Shown here in pieces: positions 44,349 to 53,150 of a stretch of DNA of 64,000 bases. Position 1 is the stretch's first letter; each line of letters begins with the position of its first letter. Source of the DNA: Bradyrhizobium sp. 200 (GTDB taxonomy: Bacteria; Pseudomonadota; Alphaproteobacteria; Rhizobiales; Xanthobacteraceae); contig NZ_CP064689.1 of assembly GCF_023100945.1 (NCBI RefSeq), positions 1,408,001-1,472,000 on the forward strand, in the 5' to 3' direction. Made by a program: the position numbers and the translations under genes. The notes under the pieces were generated by a model. It saw only the letters and a list, made by a program, of their open reading frames with translations. It searched no databases and was not told where the DNA came from.

Positions 44349-47300
44349 GTGAAGACCGATATCGCGCGCACATTTGCGGCGTTGAATGCGACCAACGAAG
44401 CGATTCTGTACGCCAAATCACCCGACGAACTGTACACGAAGGTCTGCGAGGCCGCGTTCTCGGTCGGGGATTTCCTGGCCGTGGCGATCTTCCTGCTGGA
44501 GCCGGAAACTGGCCTCCTGCGCTTCGCCGCCGGCTGTGGCGACGACGTCCCGCGCCTGCGCAGCATCGACATTTCGATCGTGGCCGGTACGCCTGAGGGG
44601 TCCGGGGTTAGCGGGCAGGCCTTTCGCGACCGGAAAATATGCGTCAGCAATGATTTTCTGAACGATCCGCGCTCGCTGCCCTGGCGCGAGGGGGCCAAGG
44701 CCGGCCAGGTCGGCACGGCGGCAGCGCTGCCGCTGACCTGCAATGGCGAGGCCGTCGGTGTGTTCCTCGTCTCGCGGCGCCAGCCGCACTCGATCGACGC
44801 GCAGATCGTCTCGATGCTGGAGCGCGTATCGGCAAACGTTTCGTTTGCGCTCGACAATTTCGAACACGAAGCTGCGCGCAAGAACGGCGAGCGCTCCATG
44901 CGGCGGTTGAACCGGATGTTCGGCGCCATCAGCGCGACCAACGAAGCCATTCTTCGCGCCAAGACCGAACAGGAACTCTATCAGCGCGTCTGCGATGCCG
45001 CGGTACACAGCGGAAAGTCCGCAGCTACCGTGGTCCTGCTGGCGGAGCCGGACTCGATCTGGTTGAAGCCGGCCGCCGGGACGGGCGCCATCGTCGAACA
45101 GATCATGCGGGCGCCGTTCTCGATCGACGCCGGCAACCCGTATGGAACGGGCGTCTGCGGCAGGGCATTCCGAACGCAGCAGCCAGCCGTCAACAACGAC
45201 ATCCTCAACTCGACTCAGGGCCAGCCCTGGCATCAGGCCGCACGCCAGACCGGCGTCACCGCCTGTGTCGCTGTTCCGCTGATCAAGGCCGACGAGAGCA
45301 TCGGGGTGTTGCTGTTCTTTGTCGGAAAGCTGTGGGCGGAGGACGAAGAGATTGTCGCCCTGATGGCGCGGATCGCGGAGAACGTCTCGTTCGCGCTGGA
45401 CAATTTCGAGCGCGCCGGCGAAAAGGCGAGAGCCGACGCCCAGAGGGAACGTCTGGGGCGCATGCTGGCAGCGCTCAGTGCAACCAACGAAGCAATCGTT
45501 CGTGCAACGTCGCGGACGGAGCTGTTCGAACTGGTATGCGAAGCTGCCGCGAAGGGCGGCCGGTTCAACTCGACCAGCATTCTGCTGGCGCGGCCGGACA
45601 GCGACTATACCGACATGGTGGCCGTGGCCGGACCGACGGCCGCCAACATGCGCCGGGTGCAGGTTTCGATCAACGCGGATCATCCGGAAGGCCGCGGGCT
45701 GTGCGGCAACGCTTTCCGCTCCCGTCAGGCCTGCATCGCCAACGATTTGCGTGCTGACCCTCGCGGATCGGCGTTTCACCAGTTCATTCACAGCGACGGC
45801 GCGATGTCGGGAGCGGCGTTCCCGCTGATGGTTTCCGGCCGGGCGGTCGGCGTGATGTTTTTCATTTCCTCCGAGAGGAATACGTTCACGCCCGAATTCG
45901 CCGAGCTGCTGCAGCGGCTCACCGACAACGTGTCGTTCGCGATCGCGACCTTCGACCGGGCCGACGAGAAGGCCAGAACCGAAACTCAGAAAGAGCGTCT
46001 GACGCGGATGTTCGCCTCGCTGAGTGCGACCAACGAAGCCATCATGCGGGCCAAATCCCGCGACGAACTGTTTGATATGGTGTGCGAAGCCGCAGCGAAC
46101 GGCGGCAGATTCACCTCGGCCACCATCGCGCTGGCCACTCCCGGCAGCGACCTGCTCAGGATAGTGGCCGCCGCGGGCCCGGCGGCGGAGACGACACGGC
46201 ACGTTCGGTTGTCGGTGGATGAAGCCCGTCCCGAGGGCCGTGGGCTCAGCGGAACGGCTTTCCGAACCGGACGGCCCTGCATCACCAATGATTATGTGAC
46301 CGACCAGCGCGTCGCCGCCTTTCAGGCCGTCGTTGGCACCTATGGCGCTCAGTCGGGCGCCGCCTTTCCCCTGCTGGTTCGCGACGAGCCGGTCGGCGTC
46401 ATGATTTACATGTCGCTGGACAAGGACACCTTCACGCCCGAATTTTCCGAACTGCTGCAGCGATTGGCCGACAATGTGTCGTTCGCGCTGGAGAATTTCG
46501 ATCGCGCCGACGACAAGGCACGGACCGAGATCCAGAAGGAGCGCCTGACGCGCATGCTGGCGGCGCTGAGCTCAACCAACGAAGCGATCATCCGCGCCGC
46601 CTCTCGGGCGGAACTGTTCGAGCTGGTGTGCGAAGCGGCGGCGAACGGTGGCAAGTTTACCTTGACCTCCATTGCACTGATAAAGCCCGACAGCGAATAT
46701 CTCGACGTCGTGGCGGCCGCCGGTCCGACCGCCTCGAGCGCGCGCCAGGCAACGATATCGAGCAGCGAGGTGCACCCGGAGGGACGCGGGCTCTGCGGTT
46801 CGGCGATCCGTTCGCAGCGTGCCTGCATCATCAACGATTACCTCGGCGATCCGCGCGCCGAGGCGTTTCACGCCACCGCGCGCAACGACGGCACGAATTC
46901 CGGCGCTTCATTCCCCCTGTGGGTGCATGGGCAGGTCGTCGGCGTGATGTCTTTCATGTCGATGGAGAAGGACACGTTCACGCCCGAATTCGCCGAATTG
47001 CTGCAGCGGCTCGTCGACAACGTATCTTTCGCATTGGAGAATTTCGACCGCGCCGATGAAAAGACCAAGGCCGACGAGCGGATCGAGTATCTGGCGTCGC
47101 ACGACAGCCTGACCAATCTGCCGAACCGGGAAATGTTCAACGACATGCTTCGCCGCGCGATCGATGCGGCCGAGCGCTACCAGCGGCAGTTCGCCTTGCT
47201 GTTCATCGACCTCGACCGGTTCAAGGTCATCAACGACTCGCTGGGGCACGATGCCGGCGACATGCTGCTGGTGGAGATCGGCGGCCGGCTGCGCCGCGCG

Positions 47301-48437
47301 CTGCGTTCGAGCGATGTCGTGGCGCGGCTCGGCGGTGACGAGTTCGTGGTCATTTTGGAGGAAAATTCCGAACGCCATGAAGTCGAGCGTATTTCCGGCG
47401 AACTGCTTTCCCTGCTGAGCCAGCCGCTGCAGCTCAGCGGCCACGAATGCCAGACCACCGCCTCGATCGGGATCGCGATGTATCCGTCCGATGGCACTGA
47501 CATCCAGACGCTGACCAAGAACGCCGACATGGCGATGTATCTCGCCAAGGAGGATGGCAAGAACGGCTTCCGGTTCTTCAACAAGGAAATCAAGACGCAG
47601 TCGATCGAGCGCCTGACGCTGGAGAGCGCCCTGCGCCGCGCGCTGGAGCGCGAGCAGTTCTCGCTGCACTATCAGCCCAAGATCGACATGGCGAGCGGCC
47701 AGATCACCGGCGTCGAAGCGCTGCTGCGCTGGAATCATCCCGATCTCGGCAGTGTGTCGCCCGGGCAGTTCATTCCGCTGGCCGAGGAAACCGGCCTGAT
47801 CGTTCCGATCGGCCGCTGGGTGCTCGAGGAAGCCTGCGAGCAGAACATGGCCTGGCAGCGCCGCGGCCTGCGGCCGGTGACGATGGCGGTCAACCTGTCG
47901 CCGCGACAATTCGCCGACGCGCATTTGCTGCACGATGTCGACGAGGCGCTGCTGGCAAGCGGTATGTCGCCAGTGCTGCTGCAGCTCGAAGTCACCGAAA
48001 GCATGGTGATGCGGAATGTATCGCGCGCGATCAAGGTGCTGGATGCGATCCAGAGCCGCGGCATTCGTCTTGCGATCGACGATTTCGGGACCGGCTATTC
48101 GTCGATGTCGCTGATGAAGCAGTTCCCGATCGATACCATCAAGATCGATCGTTCCTTTGTTCGCGACCTGCCCGTCGATACCGAAGACCAGGCCATCGCG
48201 CAGGCGATCATCAGCATGGGCAAGGCGCTTGGCATGACCGTCATTGCGGAGGGTGTCGAGACCGTGGAGCAGGAGACCTTCCTGCGCAACCACGCCTGTG
48301 ACGAAATGCAGGGCTATCTGTTCTCCAAGCCGCTGCCGGCAAAGCAAATGGCCGATCTGCTTCGCGCCGAACCGCGGCTCGTCTCGCCGCCGTTGCAGCC
48401 GGAAGCCGGGTCAGGGTTGAAAGGCGCTGTCGTCTGA
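44349..48437 (+). CDS. Five-GAF GGDEF-EAL cyclic-di-GMP enzyme
   Basis: 1362 aa from GTG 44349; AGGAG ends 10 nt before it, while TTG 44340 is too close to that site. Five GAF-type sensor modules fill residues about 10-925; the motif A-T-N-E-A-I (S-T-N-E-A-I in the fifth) recurs at 44391, 44937, 45483, 46029 and 46575, exactly 546 bp (182 codons) apart. Then a GGDEF domain (HDSLTNLPNREMF; ARLGGDEF, GGDEF at about 995-999) and an EAL domain (GVEALLRW, Glu about 1123; DDFGTGYSS; IKIDRSFV). Both output motifs are intact, so synthesis and hydrolysis of c-di-GMP are both possible. No membrane helix: a cytoplasmic sensor. Confidence 0.93.
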   Translation: MKTDIARTFAALNATNEAILYAKSPDELYTKVCEAAFSVGDFLAVAIFLLEPETGLLRFAAGCGDDVPRLRSIDISIVAGTPEGSGVSGQAFRDRKICVSNDFLNDPRSLPWREGAKAGQVGTAAALPLTCNGEAVGVFLVSRRQPHSIDAQIVSMLERVSANVSFALDNFEHEAARKNGERSMRRLNRMFGAISATNEAILRAKTEQELYQRVCDAAVHSGKSAATVVLLAEPDSIWLKPAAGTGAIVEQIMRAPFSIDAGNPYGTGVCGRAFRTQQPAVNNDILNSTQGQPWHQAARQTGVTACVAVPLIKADESIGVLLFFVGKLWAEDEEIVALMARIAENVSFALDNFERAGEKARADAQRERLGRMLAALSATNEAIVRATSRTELFELVCEAAAKGGRFNSTSILLARPDSDYTDMVAVAGPTAANMRRVQVSINADHPEGRGLCGNAFRSRQACIANDLRADPRGSAFHQFIHSDGAMSGAAFPLMVSGRAVGVMFFISSERNTFTPEFAELLQRLTDNVSFAIATFDRADEKARTETQKERLTRMFASLSATNEAIMRAKSRDELFDMVCEAAANGGRFTSATIALATPGSDLLRIVAAAGPAAETTRHVRLSVDEARPEGRGLSGTAFRTGRPCITNDYVTDQRVAAFQAVVGTYGAQSGAAFPLLVRDEPVGVMIYMSLDKDTFTPEFSELLQRLADNVSFALENFDRADDKARTEIQKERLTRMLAALSSTNEAIIRAASRAELFELVCEAAANGGKFTLTSIALIKPDSEYLDVVAAAGPTASSARQATISSSEVHPEGRGLCGSAIRSQRACIINDYLGDPRAEAFHATARNDGTNSGASFPLWVHGQVVGVMSFMSMEKDTFTPEFAELLQRLVDNVSFALENFDRADEKTKADERIEYLASHDSLTNLPNREMFNDMLRRAIDAAERYQRQFALLFIDLDRFKVINDSLGHDAGDMLLVEIGGRLRRALRSSDVVARLGGDEFVVILEENSERHEVERISGELLSLLSQPLQLSGHECQTTASIGIAMYPSDGTDIQTLTKNADMAMYLAKEDGKNGFRFFNKEIKTQSIERLTLESALRRALEREQFSLHYQPKIDMASGQITGVEALLRWNHPDLGSVSPGQFIPLAEETGLIVPIGRWVLEEACEQNMAWQRRGLRPVTMAVNLSPRQFADAHLLHDVDEALLASGMSPVLLQLEVTESMVMRNVSRAIKVLDAIQSRGIRLAIDDFGTGYSSMSLMKQFPIDTIKIDRSFVRDLPVDTEDQAIAQAIISMGKALGMTVIAEGVETVEQETFLRNHACDEMQGYLFSKPLPAKQMADLLRAEPRLVSPPLQPEAGSGLKGAVV

Positions 48438-48752
48438 CGGCTGCGGGTGCAGCTCGCGGACCGCCGGATCCGGAATTTCGGTTTTGCGGGGAAAGTCGTA
48501 AGGCCAGGGCAGCGACGTCTGCCCTGCGAAAGCCTTGAGGAAGACTTCGGCGCCTGCGGCATAGGCCGCATGATCGGGCAGTCCGAGTTCGGCGCACCAT
48601 TCCGCCGGCAGTGATTGCGGCGCGCTACGCAACTCCATCGCCGGTCCCCACCACCATGCCGGTGCGGGCGATCGTTCCTGTTCGGGAATGGCACGCCAGC
48701 GAGCATATTCGCCGATCATGCGTTCAAATTGCAGTCGCGCCGCTGGATGCAT
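48411..48752 (-). CDS. Hypothetical protein
   Basis: 113 aa with AGGAG 5 nt before its ATG. Rich in Trp and Pro (PAPAWWWGPAMELRSAPQSL; LPWPYDFPRKTEIPDP). No family recognised. It converges with the GGDEF-EAL gene and overlaps its end by 27 bp, so one C-terminus is read on both strands. Good ribosome site and unusual but coherent composition support it being real. Confidence 0.65.
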   Translation of the reverse strand: MHPAARLQFERMIGEYARWRAIPEQERSPAPAWWWGPAMELRSAPQSLPAEWCAELGLPDHAAYAAGAEVFLKAFAGQTSLPWPYDFPRKTEIPDPAVRELHPQPSDDSAFQP

Positions 48753-48813
48753 TCAATCTCCTGACATCGGATGATATCCGCATCTGCCGGGCGGCGCAAA
48801 GCGCGTCAGCCGG

Positions 48814-49053
48814 TTATTGCCGGCCATGCTGCCAGTGCGAAGTCACATCCGCGCCTGACTTGTTGAGATGGACATGCTGATCGACGTGGTCGACCCACGA
48901 CATCGGAATGAAGTGATGATGCTGGCCATCAGGCGAACTCTGTTTGGTCAGCTTGATCTTGTCGGTCCCTTCCATATGGTCGACTTTTCCGACCGTCTTC
49001 TTGTCCGACGAAATGACGTCCATGTGTTCCTTGATCTGTGAAGCGGAAGCCAT
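48814..49053 (-). CDS. DUF2171 family protein
   Basis: 79 aa: ASASQIKEHMDVISSDKKTV then GKVDHMEGTDKIKLTK and HHHFIPMSWVDHVDQHVHLN. This I-x-x-H-M-x-V-x-x-S-D...V-G-x-V-D pattern is the PRC-barrel-like DUF2171 domain, common in small stress-related proteins of rhizobia. His-rich. Function unknown. Next to the cupin gene on the same strand. Confidence 0.85.
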   Translation of the reverse strand: MASASQIKEHMDVISSDKKTVGKVDHMEGTDKIKLTKQSSPDGQHHHFIPMSWVDHVDQHVHLNKSGADVTSHWQHGRQ

Positions 49054-49150
49054 GTTTCATATCCCTCTAATGGTTGGGGAAATAAAACGCGCCGCTGCCG
49101 GAATGGTTGCCCGGTCGTTGATCCCGAAGCCGGTCGCGTTCCGCCAGCGG

Positions 49151-49618
49151 TTACTTCTCTTCCGCCGCCGTTGACGTCGCCGGACCTTCGCCCATGATCA
49201 GAAGCACGGCGTCTTCATCCTTGGCGCCGTCCCAATGCACCTGCTTGCCGAAATGGGTGACGAAACTGCCGGCCGGCATCGGCGTCGTGTTGGCCGGATC
49301 GAATTTCGGACCCGAGCCAACCCACCACGTACCCTGCAGCACGACGATGTAGCGATCGTTGGGATGGAAGTGCGGGCGGCTGAAATGATTGCCCTTGGTC
49401 CACTTGTTGTAGACCATGTAGAAGCCGGGTTTGGTGGGATCGCCTACGACAACAGCGCTTTGCGCGCCGGCTGCATTGACCGGGCCCCAGGGAATCTGGT
49501 CCGGCAATTTGTAGATAACGGCGGCCGGATTGAGTTCCGCGGCGGAGCCGATGCTCAACATGCCGGCGAAAACAAGCGGTGTCATGAGGTATCGCCAGGA
49601 CCGGATTATCGCCTTCAT
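49151..49618 (-). CDS. Exported cupin-domain protein
   Basis: 155 aa. Signal peptide (YLMTPLVFAGMLSIGSAAEL). The cupin metal motif is FSRPHFHPNDRYIVVLQGTW (His-x-His and further residues) with a second His in VTHFGKQVHWDG, as in metal-binding beta-barrels. Probably a periplasmic cupin of unknown substrate. Confidence 0.85.
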   Translation of the reverse strand: MKAIIRSWRYLMTPLVFAGMLSIGSAAELNPAAVIYKLPDQIPWGPVNAAGAQSAVVVGDPTKPGFYMVYNKWTKGNHFSRPHFHPNDRYIVVLQGTWWVGSGPKFDPANTTPMPAGSFVTHFGKQVHWDGAKDEDAVLLIMGEGPATSTAAEEK

Positions 49619-49809
49619 GGTCGCCTCCGTTACCGTCTCGTGAGCTGAGATGTGCTCATCTCTGTTGTCGCGATGCTAGCTGCTCGTTCCCGCGGAGCAA
49701 GGCGCGTGGGCGCATGCGTGATCGGCGGCTGCGACACGCAATGCGCACAACGCAATTGCAGCATGAAAAGCGGATTTACGCCGTGCGTTGTAATGCTAGG
49801 TTGCCGCCC

Positions 49810-49841
49810 AACTAAAAGCAGCCATAACTAAGAGCAGCCAT
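49810..49841 (+). repeat. Tandem 16-bp direct repeat upstream of DUF1080 gene
   Basis: AACTAAAAGCAGCCAT (49810-49825) is followed directly by AACTAAGAGCAGCCAT (49826-49841), one mismatch. The second copy ends 15 nt before the ATG, so the duplication lies in the 5' leader, perhaps with the promoter or an operator. Function unknown. Confidence 0.8.
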
Positions 49842-49856
49842 GGGAGAGCTACGTTC

Positions 49857-50459
49857 ATGAAGCGTTTGTCGATGCTTGCGGCCGGTCTGTTGATCGGCGC
49901 CGCCGCCGTTCAATTTTCCGGCGTAGCGTCCGGCCAGAGCGATGGTTGGGTGACGCTCGTCGACGGCACCAAGATGGGCGACTGGACTGAGGTCGGCAAA
50001 GCCAACTGGGCGATGAAGGACGGCGCGCTGGTCGCAGACAAGATCACCGAGGGCAAGGACCCCTCCTATCTCGTCAGCAAGGAGTCCTACAAGGATTTCC
50101 AGATCAAGGCCGAGTTCTGGGCCGGCGATGACGCCAACAGCGGAATCCTCATTCGCTGCGACCAGTCGGCCAAGATCGACTCCAAGATCTGCTACGAGGT
50201 CAACATCTTCGACAAGCGGCCCGATCCGACCTATGGCACCGGCGCAATCGTCGATGTGGCCAAGGTCGACCCGATGCCGAAGGCGGGCGGCAAATGGAAC
50301 ACCTACGAAATCACGGCCAAGGGCCCGCATCTCGTCGTCATGTTCAACGGCCAGAAGACCGTCGACGTCCAGGATTCAAAACACGCCAGCGGCCCCTTCG
50401 CGCTGCAGTACGGTTCTGGTGTGATCAAGTGGCGCAAGGTGCAGATCAAGCCGCTATAG
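49857..50459 (+). CDS. DUF1080 (3-keto-disaccharide hydrolase-like) exported protein
   Basis: 200 aa. Signal peptide MKRLSMLAAGLLIGAAAVQF, cleavage near ASG-QS. The mature part is a concanavalin-like beta-sandwich: GWVTLVDGTKMGDWTEVG, YLVSKESYKDFQIKAEFWAG, DANSGILIRCDQ and FNGQKTVDVQDSKHASGPFA, as in DUF1080 proteins, some of which cleave 3-keto-glycosides. Substrate unknown. GGGAGAG ribosome site. Confidence 0.87.
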   Translation: MKRLSMLAAGLLIGAAAVQFSGVASGQSDGWVTLVDGTKMGDWTEVGKANWAMKDGALVADKITEGKDPSYLVSKESYKDFQIKAEFWAGDDANSGILIRCDQSAKIDSKICYEVNIFDKRPDPTYGTGAIVDVAKVDPMPKAGGKWNTYEITAKGPHLVVMFNGQKTVDVQDSKHASGPFALQYGSGVIKWRKVQIKPL

Positions 50460-50548
50460 GCCGCTTCGAGTTCTCTTGCGAGGCTGCGCGGCCTTACTTG
50501 CGAACCCGGTGCACCGGTCTTCAGCGGGTGAGCCTTCTTGTGCCACGC

Positions 50549-50660
50549 CTACGCGGTGCGGATGATCGTAGCCAGATCCGAATGGGCGGGACGGAAGTTC
50601 AACGTCGCCCGTGCAGCGGAGGGATCGGCGACCAGACAGGTCGGACCGCCTGATCGCCGC
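50549..50660 (-). pseudogene. UDP-glucose 4-epimerase-like C-terminal remnant
   Basis: The minus strand encodes PTCLVADPSAARATLNFRPA then HSDLATIIRTA and TAG. This is the hallmark C-terminus of GalE-type epimerases (L-V-A-D-x-x-x-A-x-x-x-L-x-W-x-P...D-L-x-x-I). Just upstream RRGDQA continues the homology in another frame, so a frameshift is present. The rest of the gene is missing: it stops at the junction with an oppositely oriented acetyltransferase fragment. Confidence 0.65.
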
Positions 50661-50668
50661 GGCTTGAC

Positions 50669-50983
50669 GTGATGATCCGCATCGGCAATGCCGGCGAGAA
50701 ATGGTCGAACTGTTCGTCCGGCCGGCCGATCATCGAGCGCACCATGGCAGCCCTGCACAAGGACGGCGTGCACGAGTTCAACTTTAGCGTCGGCAATTAC
50801 GCCTACAAGCGCTGCTTCGGCGTGACACGGCTGCCGCTGATCGACATCAGCGCCACCTTGAGCTGGCGCGAATGGCCCTACGCGCTGCGCGATCGCGCAA
50901 TGCATCGTTTGCGCGACTATCCGCGGCTCGATGCCCGGCTGAGACGCGCGCTTGGTAAGCCGCTGTCACGCGAAGCGGATTGA
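50669..50983 (+). pseudogene. BioF2/CelD-type GNAT acyltransferase C-terminal fragment
   Basis: 104 codons encode MIRIGNAGEKWSNCSSGRPI, then ERTMAALHKDGVHEFNFSVG and YAYKRCFGVTRLPLIDISA, ending in a basic helix (RLDARLRRALGKPLSREAD). This matches only the last third of BioF2-like acetyltransferases found in polysaccharide clusters; the substrate-binding N-terminal two thirds are absent and there is no ribosome site at the GTG/ATG. Probably a truncated pseudogene sharing a breakpoint near 50660-50669 with the epimerase remnant. Confidence 0.65.
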
Positions 50984-51162
50984 CACATTCTTGCCGCACG
51001 GGAACAGTCGTGCAAATTTGCAACACATGTCAGGATTGTGTGGACGTTCTGCCTGTGTTCACGAGAGTTCATGATCGCCTGCACGCCAGAGGCGTATGCT
51101 CCGCTTTGGGTCAGGGACCACTGGTGAATGCTTTCTTGTATGTCTTCTTGGGGAGAGCCGAC

Positions 51163-51357
51163 ATGCCAGCCTATATCCATCATCACGACGACACCGAACC
51201 GGCCTTCGTCATCTGTCCGAGCTGCGTCGGACTTCCAATGTATGTGCGCGATGTAGAACTGCATTGGAGCATGGCGAAGATCGACTTCACCTATGAGTGC
51301 GCCGACTGTGGCGCCGAGGTGCGCCAGACCATTGTGAAGCCGGAATCGCGGCACTAG
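51163..51357 (+). CDS. Small zinc-ribbon protein
   Basis: 64 aa from the ATG at 51163 (GGGAGAG upstream). Two Cys pairs, VICPSCVGLP and YECADCGAEV, about 33 residues apart, form a probable zinc ribbon; the N-terminus is His-rich (PAYIHHHDDTEP). No known name. It stands alone, with a palindromic repeat directly after it. Confidence 0.78.
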   Translation: MPAYIHHHDDTEPAFVICPSCVGLPMYVRDVELHWSMAKIDFTYECADCGAEVRQTIVKPESRH

Positions 51358-51365
51358 GCGGTGAA

Positions 51366-51455
51366 TTCGTAGGGTGGGCAAAGCGAAGCGTGCCCGCCAT
51401 TCTCGACATCTCTACGTGTGAGGGTGGGCACGCTGCGCTTTGCCCACCCTACGAA
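51366..51455. repeat. GTAGGGTGGGCAAAG-type palindromic element
   Basis: 30-nt arms (51366-51395 and 51426-51455) match in 29 of 30 positions around a 30-nt loop. Related partial copies occur at 54933-54967 and 55677-55709. Non-coding; possible hairpin terminator after the zinc-ribbon gene. Confidence 0.92.
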
Positions 51456-51674
51456 GCGTCAACATCCACGCCTCACGATTTCGTGCATTCCGGGCAGCGT
51501 CGCTGTCCGCGCGAGGCGCGGTAAAGACTCCTGCACCACCAGCGTCGTGCCATCGCCTGCAGGGGCCGGCGCGCCAGTTGAGCGAAAAAGAGAATTTCCA
51601 CCATAGCTCGATCCATCGTCCCCGATAGATCAAGTATGGCGGCATCCTCGAATGAGAATGCCGCCATCGTCGCA

Positions 51675-52274
51675 TCAGCCATGCAGTTTATTCGCGGTCT
51701 CCGCGATCACGCGTCCTTGATAGCGCGCGCCGGCGAGTTCGTTCTCGCTCGGCTGGCGGCTGCCGTCGCCGCCGGTGATCGTGGTGGCGCCGTAGGGCGC
51801 GCCGCCGGTGACTTCGTCGAGCTTCATCTGGCCGGCAAAGCCGTAGTTCAGGCCGACGATGGTCATGCCGAAGTGCAGCAGATTGGTGATGATCGAGAAC
51901 AGCGTGGTTTCCTGCCCGCCGTGCTGGGTCGCCGTTGACGTAAAGGCGCCGCCGACCTTGCCGTGCAGTGCGCCCTTGGCCCAGAGGCCGCCGGCCTGGT
52001 CGAGGAAGTTGGCCATCTGCGACGCCATCCGGCCGAAGCGCGTGCCGGTGCCGATGACGATCGCGTCGTAACTGGCGAGATCCTCGATCTTCGCGATCGG
52101 GGCGGCCTGATCGAGCTTGTAATACGAAGCCTTGGCGACCGCTTCGGGCACCAGCTCCGGCACGCGTTTGATGTCGACGGTGGCACCGGCCTTTCGCGCG
52201 CCTTCTGCGACGGCATTCGCCATCGCTTCGATGTGACCGTAGGCGGAATAATAGAGCACGAGTACTTTGGCCAT
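51675..52274 (-). CDS. wrbA: NAD(P)H:quinone oxidoreductase WrbA
   Basis: 199 aa from the ATG at 52274 (AAAGGAAAG upstream). Flavodoxin-like fold with FMN phosphate loop [34 protein letters not shown] and [13 protein letters not shown], and C-terminal [16 protein letters not shown], all diagnostic for WrbA. Two-electron reduction of quinones protects from redox cycling. Last gene of the SDR-pirin-wrbA group; a CATTGCCGGG repeat lies in the 146-bp gap upstream. Confidence 0.95.
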   Translation of the reverse strand: MAKVLVLYYSAYGHIEAMANAVAEGARKAGATVDIKRVPELVPEAVAKASYYKLDQAAPIAKIEDLASYDAIVIGTGTRFGRMASQMANFLDQAGGLWAKGALHGKVGGAFTSTATQHGGQETTLFSIITNLLHFGMTIVGLNYGFAGQMKLDEVTGGAPYGATTITGGDGSRQPSENELAGARYQGRVIAETANKLHG

Positions 52275-52316
52275 GATGGCTTTCCTTTGGGTTTGATGAT
52301 GGTTTGTTTGTTGGGG

Positions 52317-52404
52317 GTCATTGCCGGGCTTGACCCGGCAAGCCATCGCTCTTCGAAAGAGTCTTGCGAAGAGGATGGATGCCCGGGTCAGGCCCGGGCA
52401 TGAC
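52317..52404. repeat. CATTGCCGGG-type palindromic element, copy 2
   Basis: GTCATTGCCGGGCTTGACCC at the left and GGGTCAGGCCCGGGCATGAC at the right. It lies between pirin and wrbA genes and could attenuate wrbA. Confidence 0.9.
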
Positions 52405-52420
52405 GATCAGTGGGTGGGCC

Positions 52421-53119
52421 CTACGCCGCGTCGACCAGCACCAGCTCGGAATCTTCCAGCGCCGTAATCGTCAGCTTCGCCTCGTTGCGGATCGCCGCGC
52501 CATCGCGGGCGTTGACGCGCACGCCGTTGACCTCGACGCTGCCGGCCGCCGGCACCAGATAGAGGTGCCGCGCCTTCTGCGCCTCGTATTCCGCACTCTC
52601 GCCGGCCTTTAGCGTGGTGGCGAGCACCCGTGCATTGGCGCGGATCGGCAGCGCGTCCACGTCGCCGTCAATGCCGCTCGCAATCGTCACGAGCTTGCCG
52701 GAGCGATCCGACTTCGGAAACGGTTTCGCGCCCCAGGTCGGCTGGCCGCCCTTTGTCGTCGGCTCGATCCAGATCTGGAAGATTCTGGTCTTCGAAGGTT
52801 CGAGATTGTACTCGGAGTGACGAATGCCGCTTCCGGCGCTCATCACCTGCACGTCGCCGGCCTCGGTCCGGCCCTTGTTGCCGAGCGAGTCCTGATGCGT
52901 GATCGCGCCTTCGCGGACATAGGTGATGATTTCCATGTTGGCGTGCGGATGGGCGGGAAAGCCGCTGTTCGGCGCGATCTCGTCATCGTTCCACACACGC
53001 AACGCGCCGTGGCCCATGTTATCGGGATCGAAGTGGCTGCCGAACGAGAAGTGGTGCTTCGCCTTCAGCCAGCCGTGGTCGGCGCTGCCGAGTTTTGCAA
53101 AAGGTCTGAGTTCGATCAT
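52421..53119 (-). CDS. Pirin-family protein (bicupin quercetinase-like)
   Basis: 232 aa from the ATG at 53119. Pirin N-terminal cupin with metal ligands in FPAHPHANMEIITYVREG (His-x-His, Glu) and HQDSLGNKG, then VQVMSAGSGIRHSEYN. The C-terminal cupin (LYLVPAAGSVEVNG) is of the YhaK/YhhW type. Bacterial pirins can oxidise quercetin-like flavonoids or respond to oxidative stress. Located 31 nt after the SDR gene, same operon. Confidence 0.92.
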   Translation of the reverse strand: MIELRPFAKLGSADHGWLKAKHHFSFGSHFDPDNMGHGALRVWNDDEIAPNSGFPAHPHANMEIITYVREGAITHQDSLGNKGRTEAGDVQVMSAGSGIRHSEYNLEPSKTRIFQIWIEPTTKGGQPTWGAKPFPKSDRSGKLVTIASGIDGDVDALPIRANARVLATTLKAGESAEYEAQKARHLYLVPAAGSVEVNGVRVNARDGAAIRNEAKLTITALEDSELVLVDAA

Positions 53120-53150
53120 TGGATGTTCCTTATCGTTTGAAAATTTTGAA

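Noticed and set aside
46908..48347. 479-codon minus-strand frame opposite GGDEF-EAL
   Set aside because: Covers the conserved GGDEF and EAL domains on the other strand; no motif of its own.
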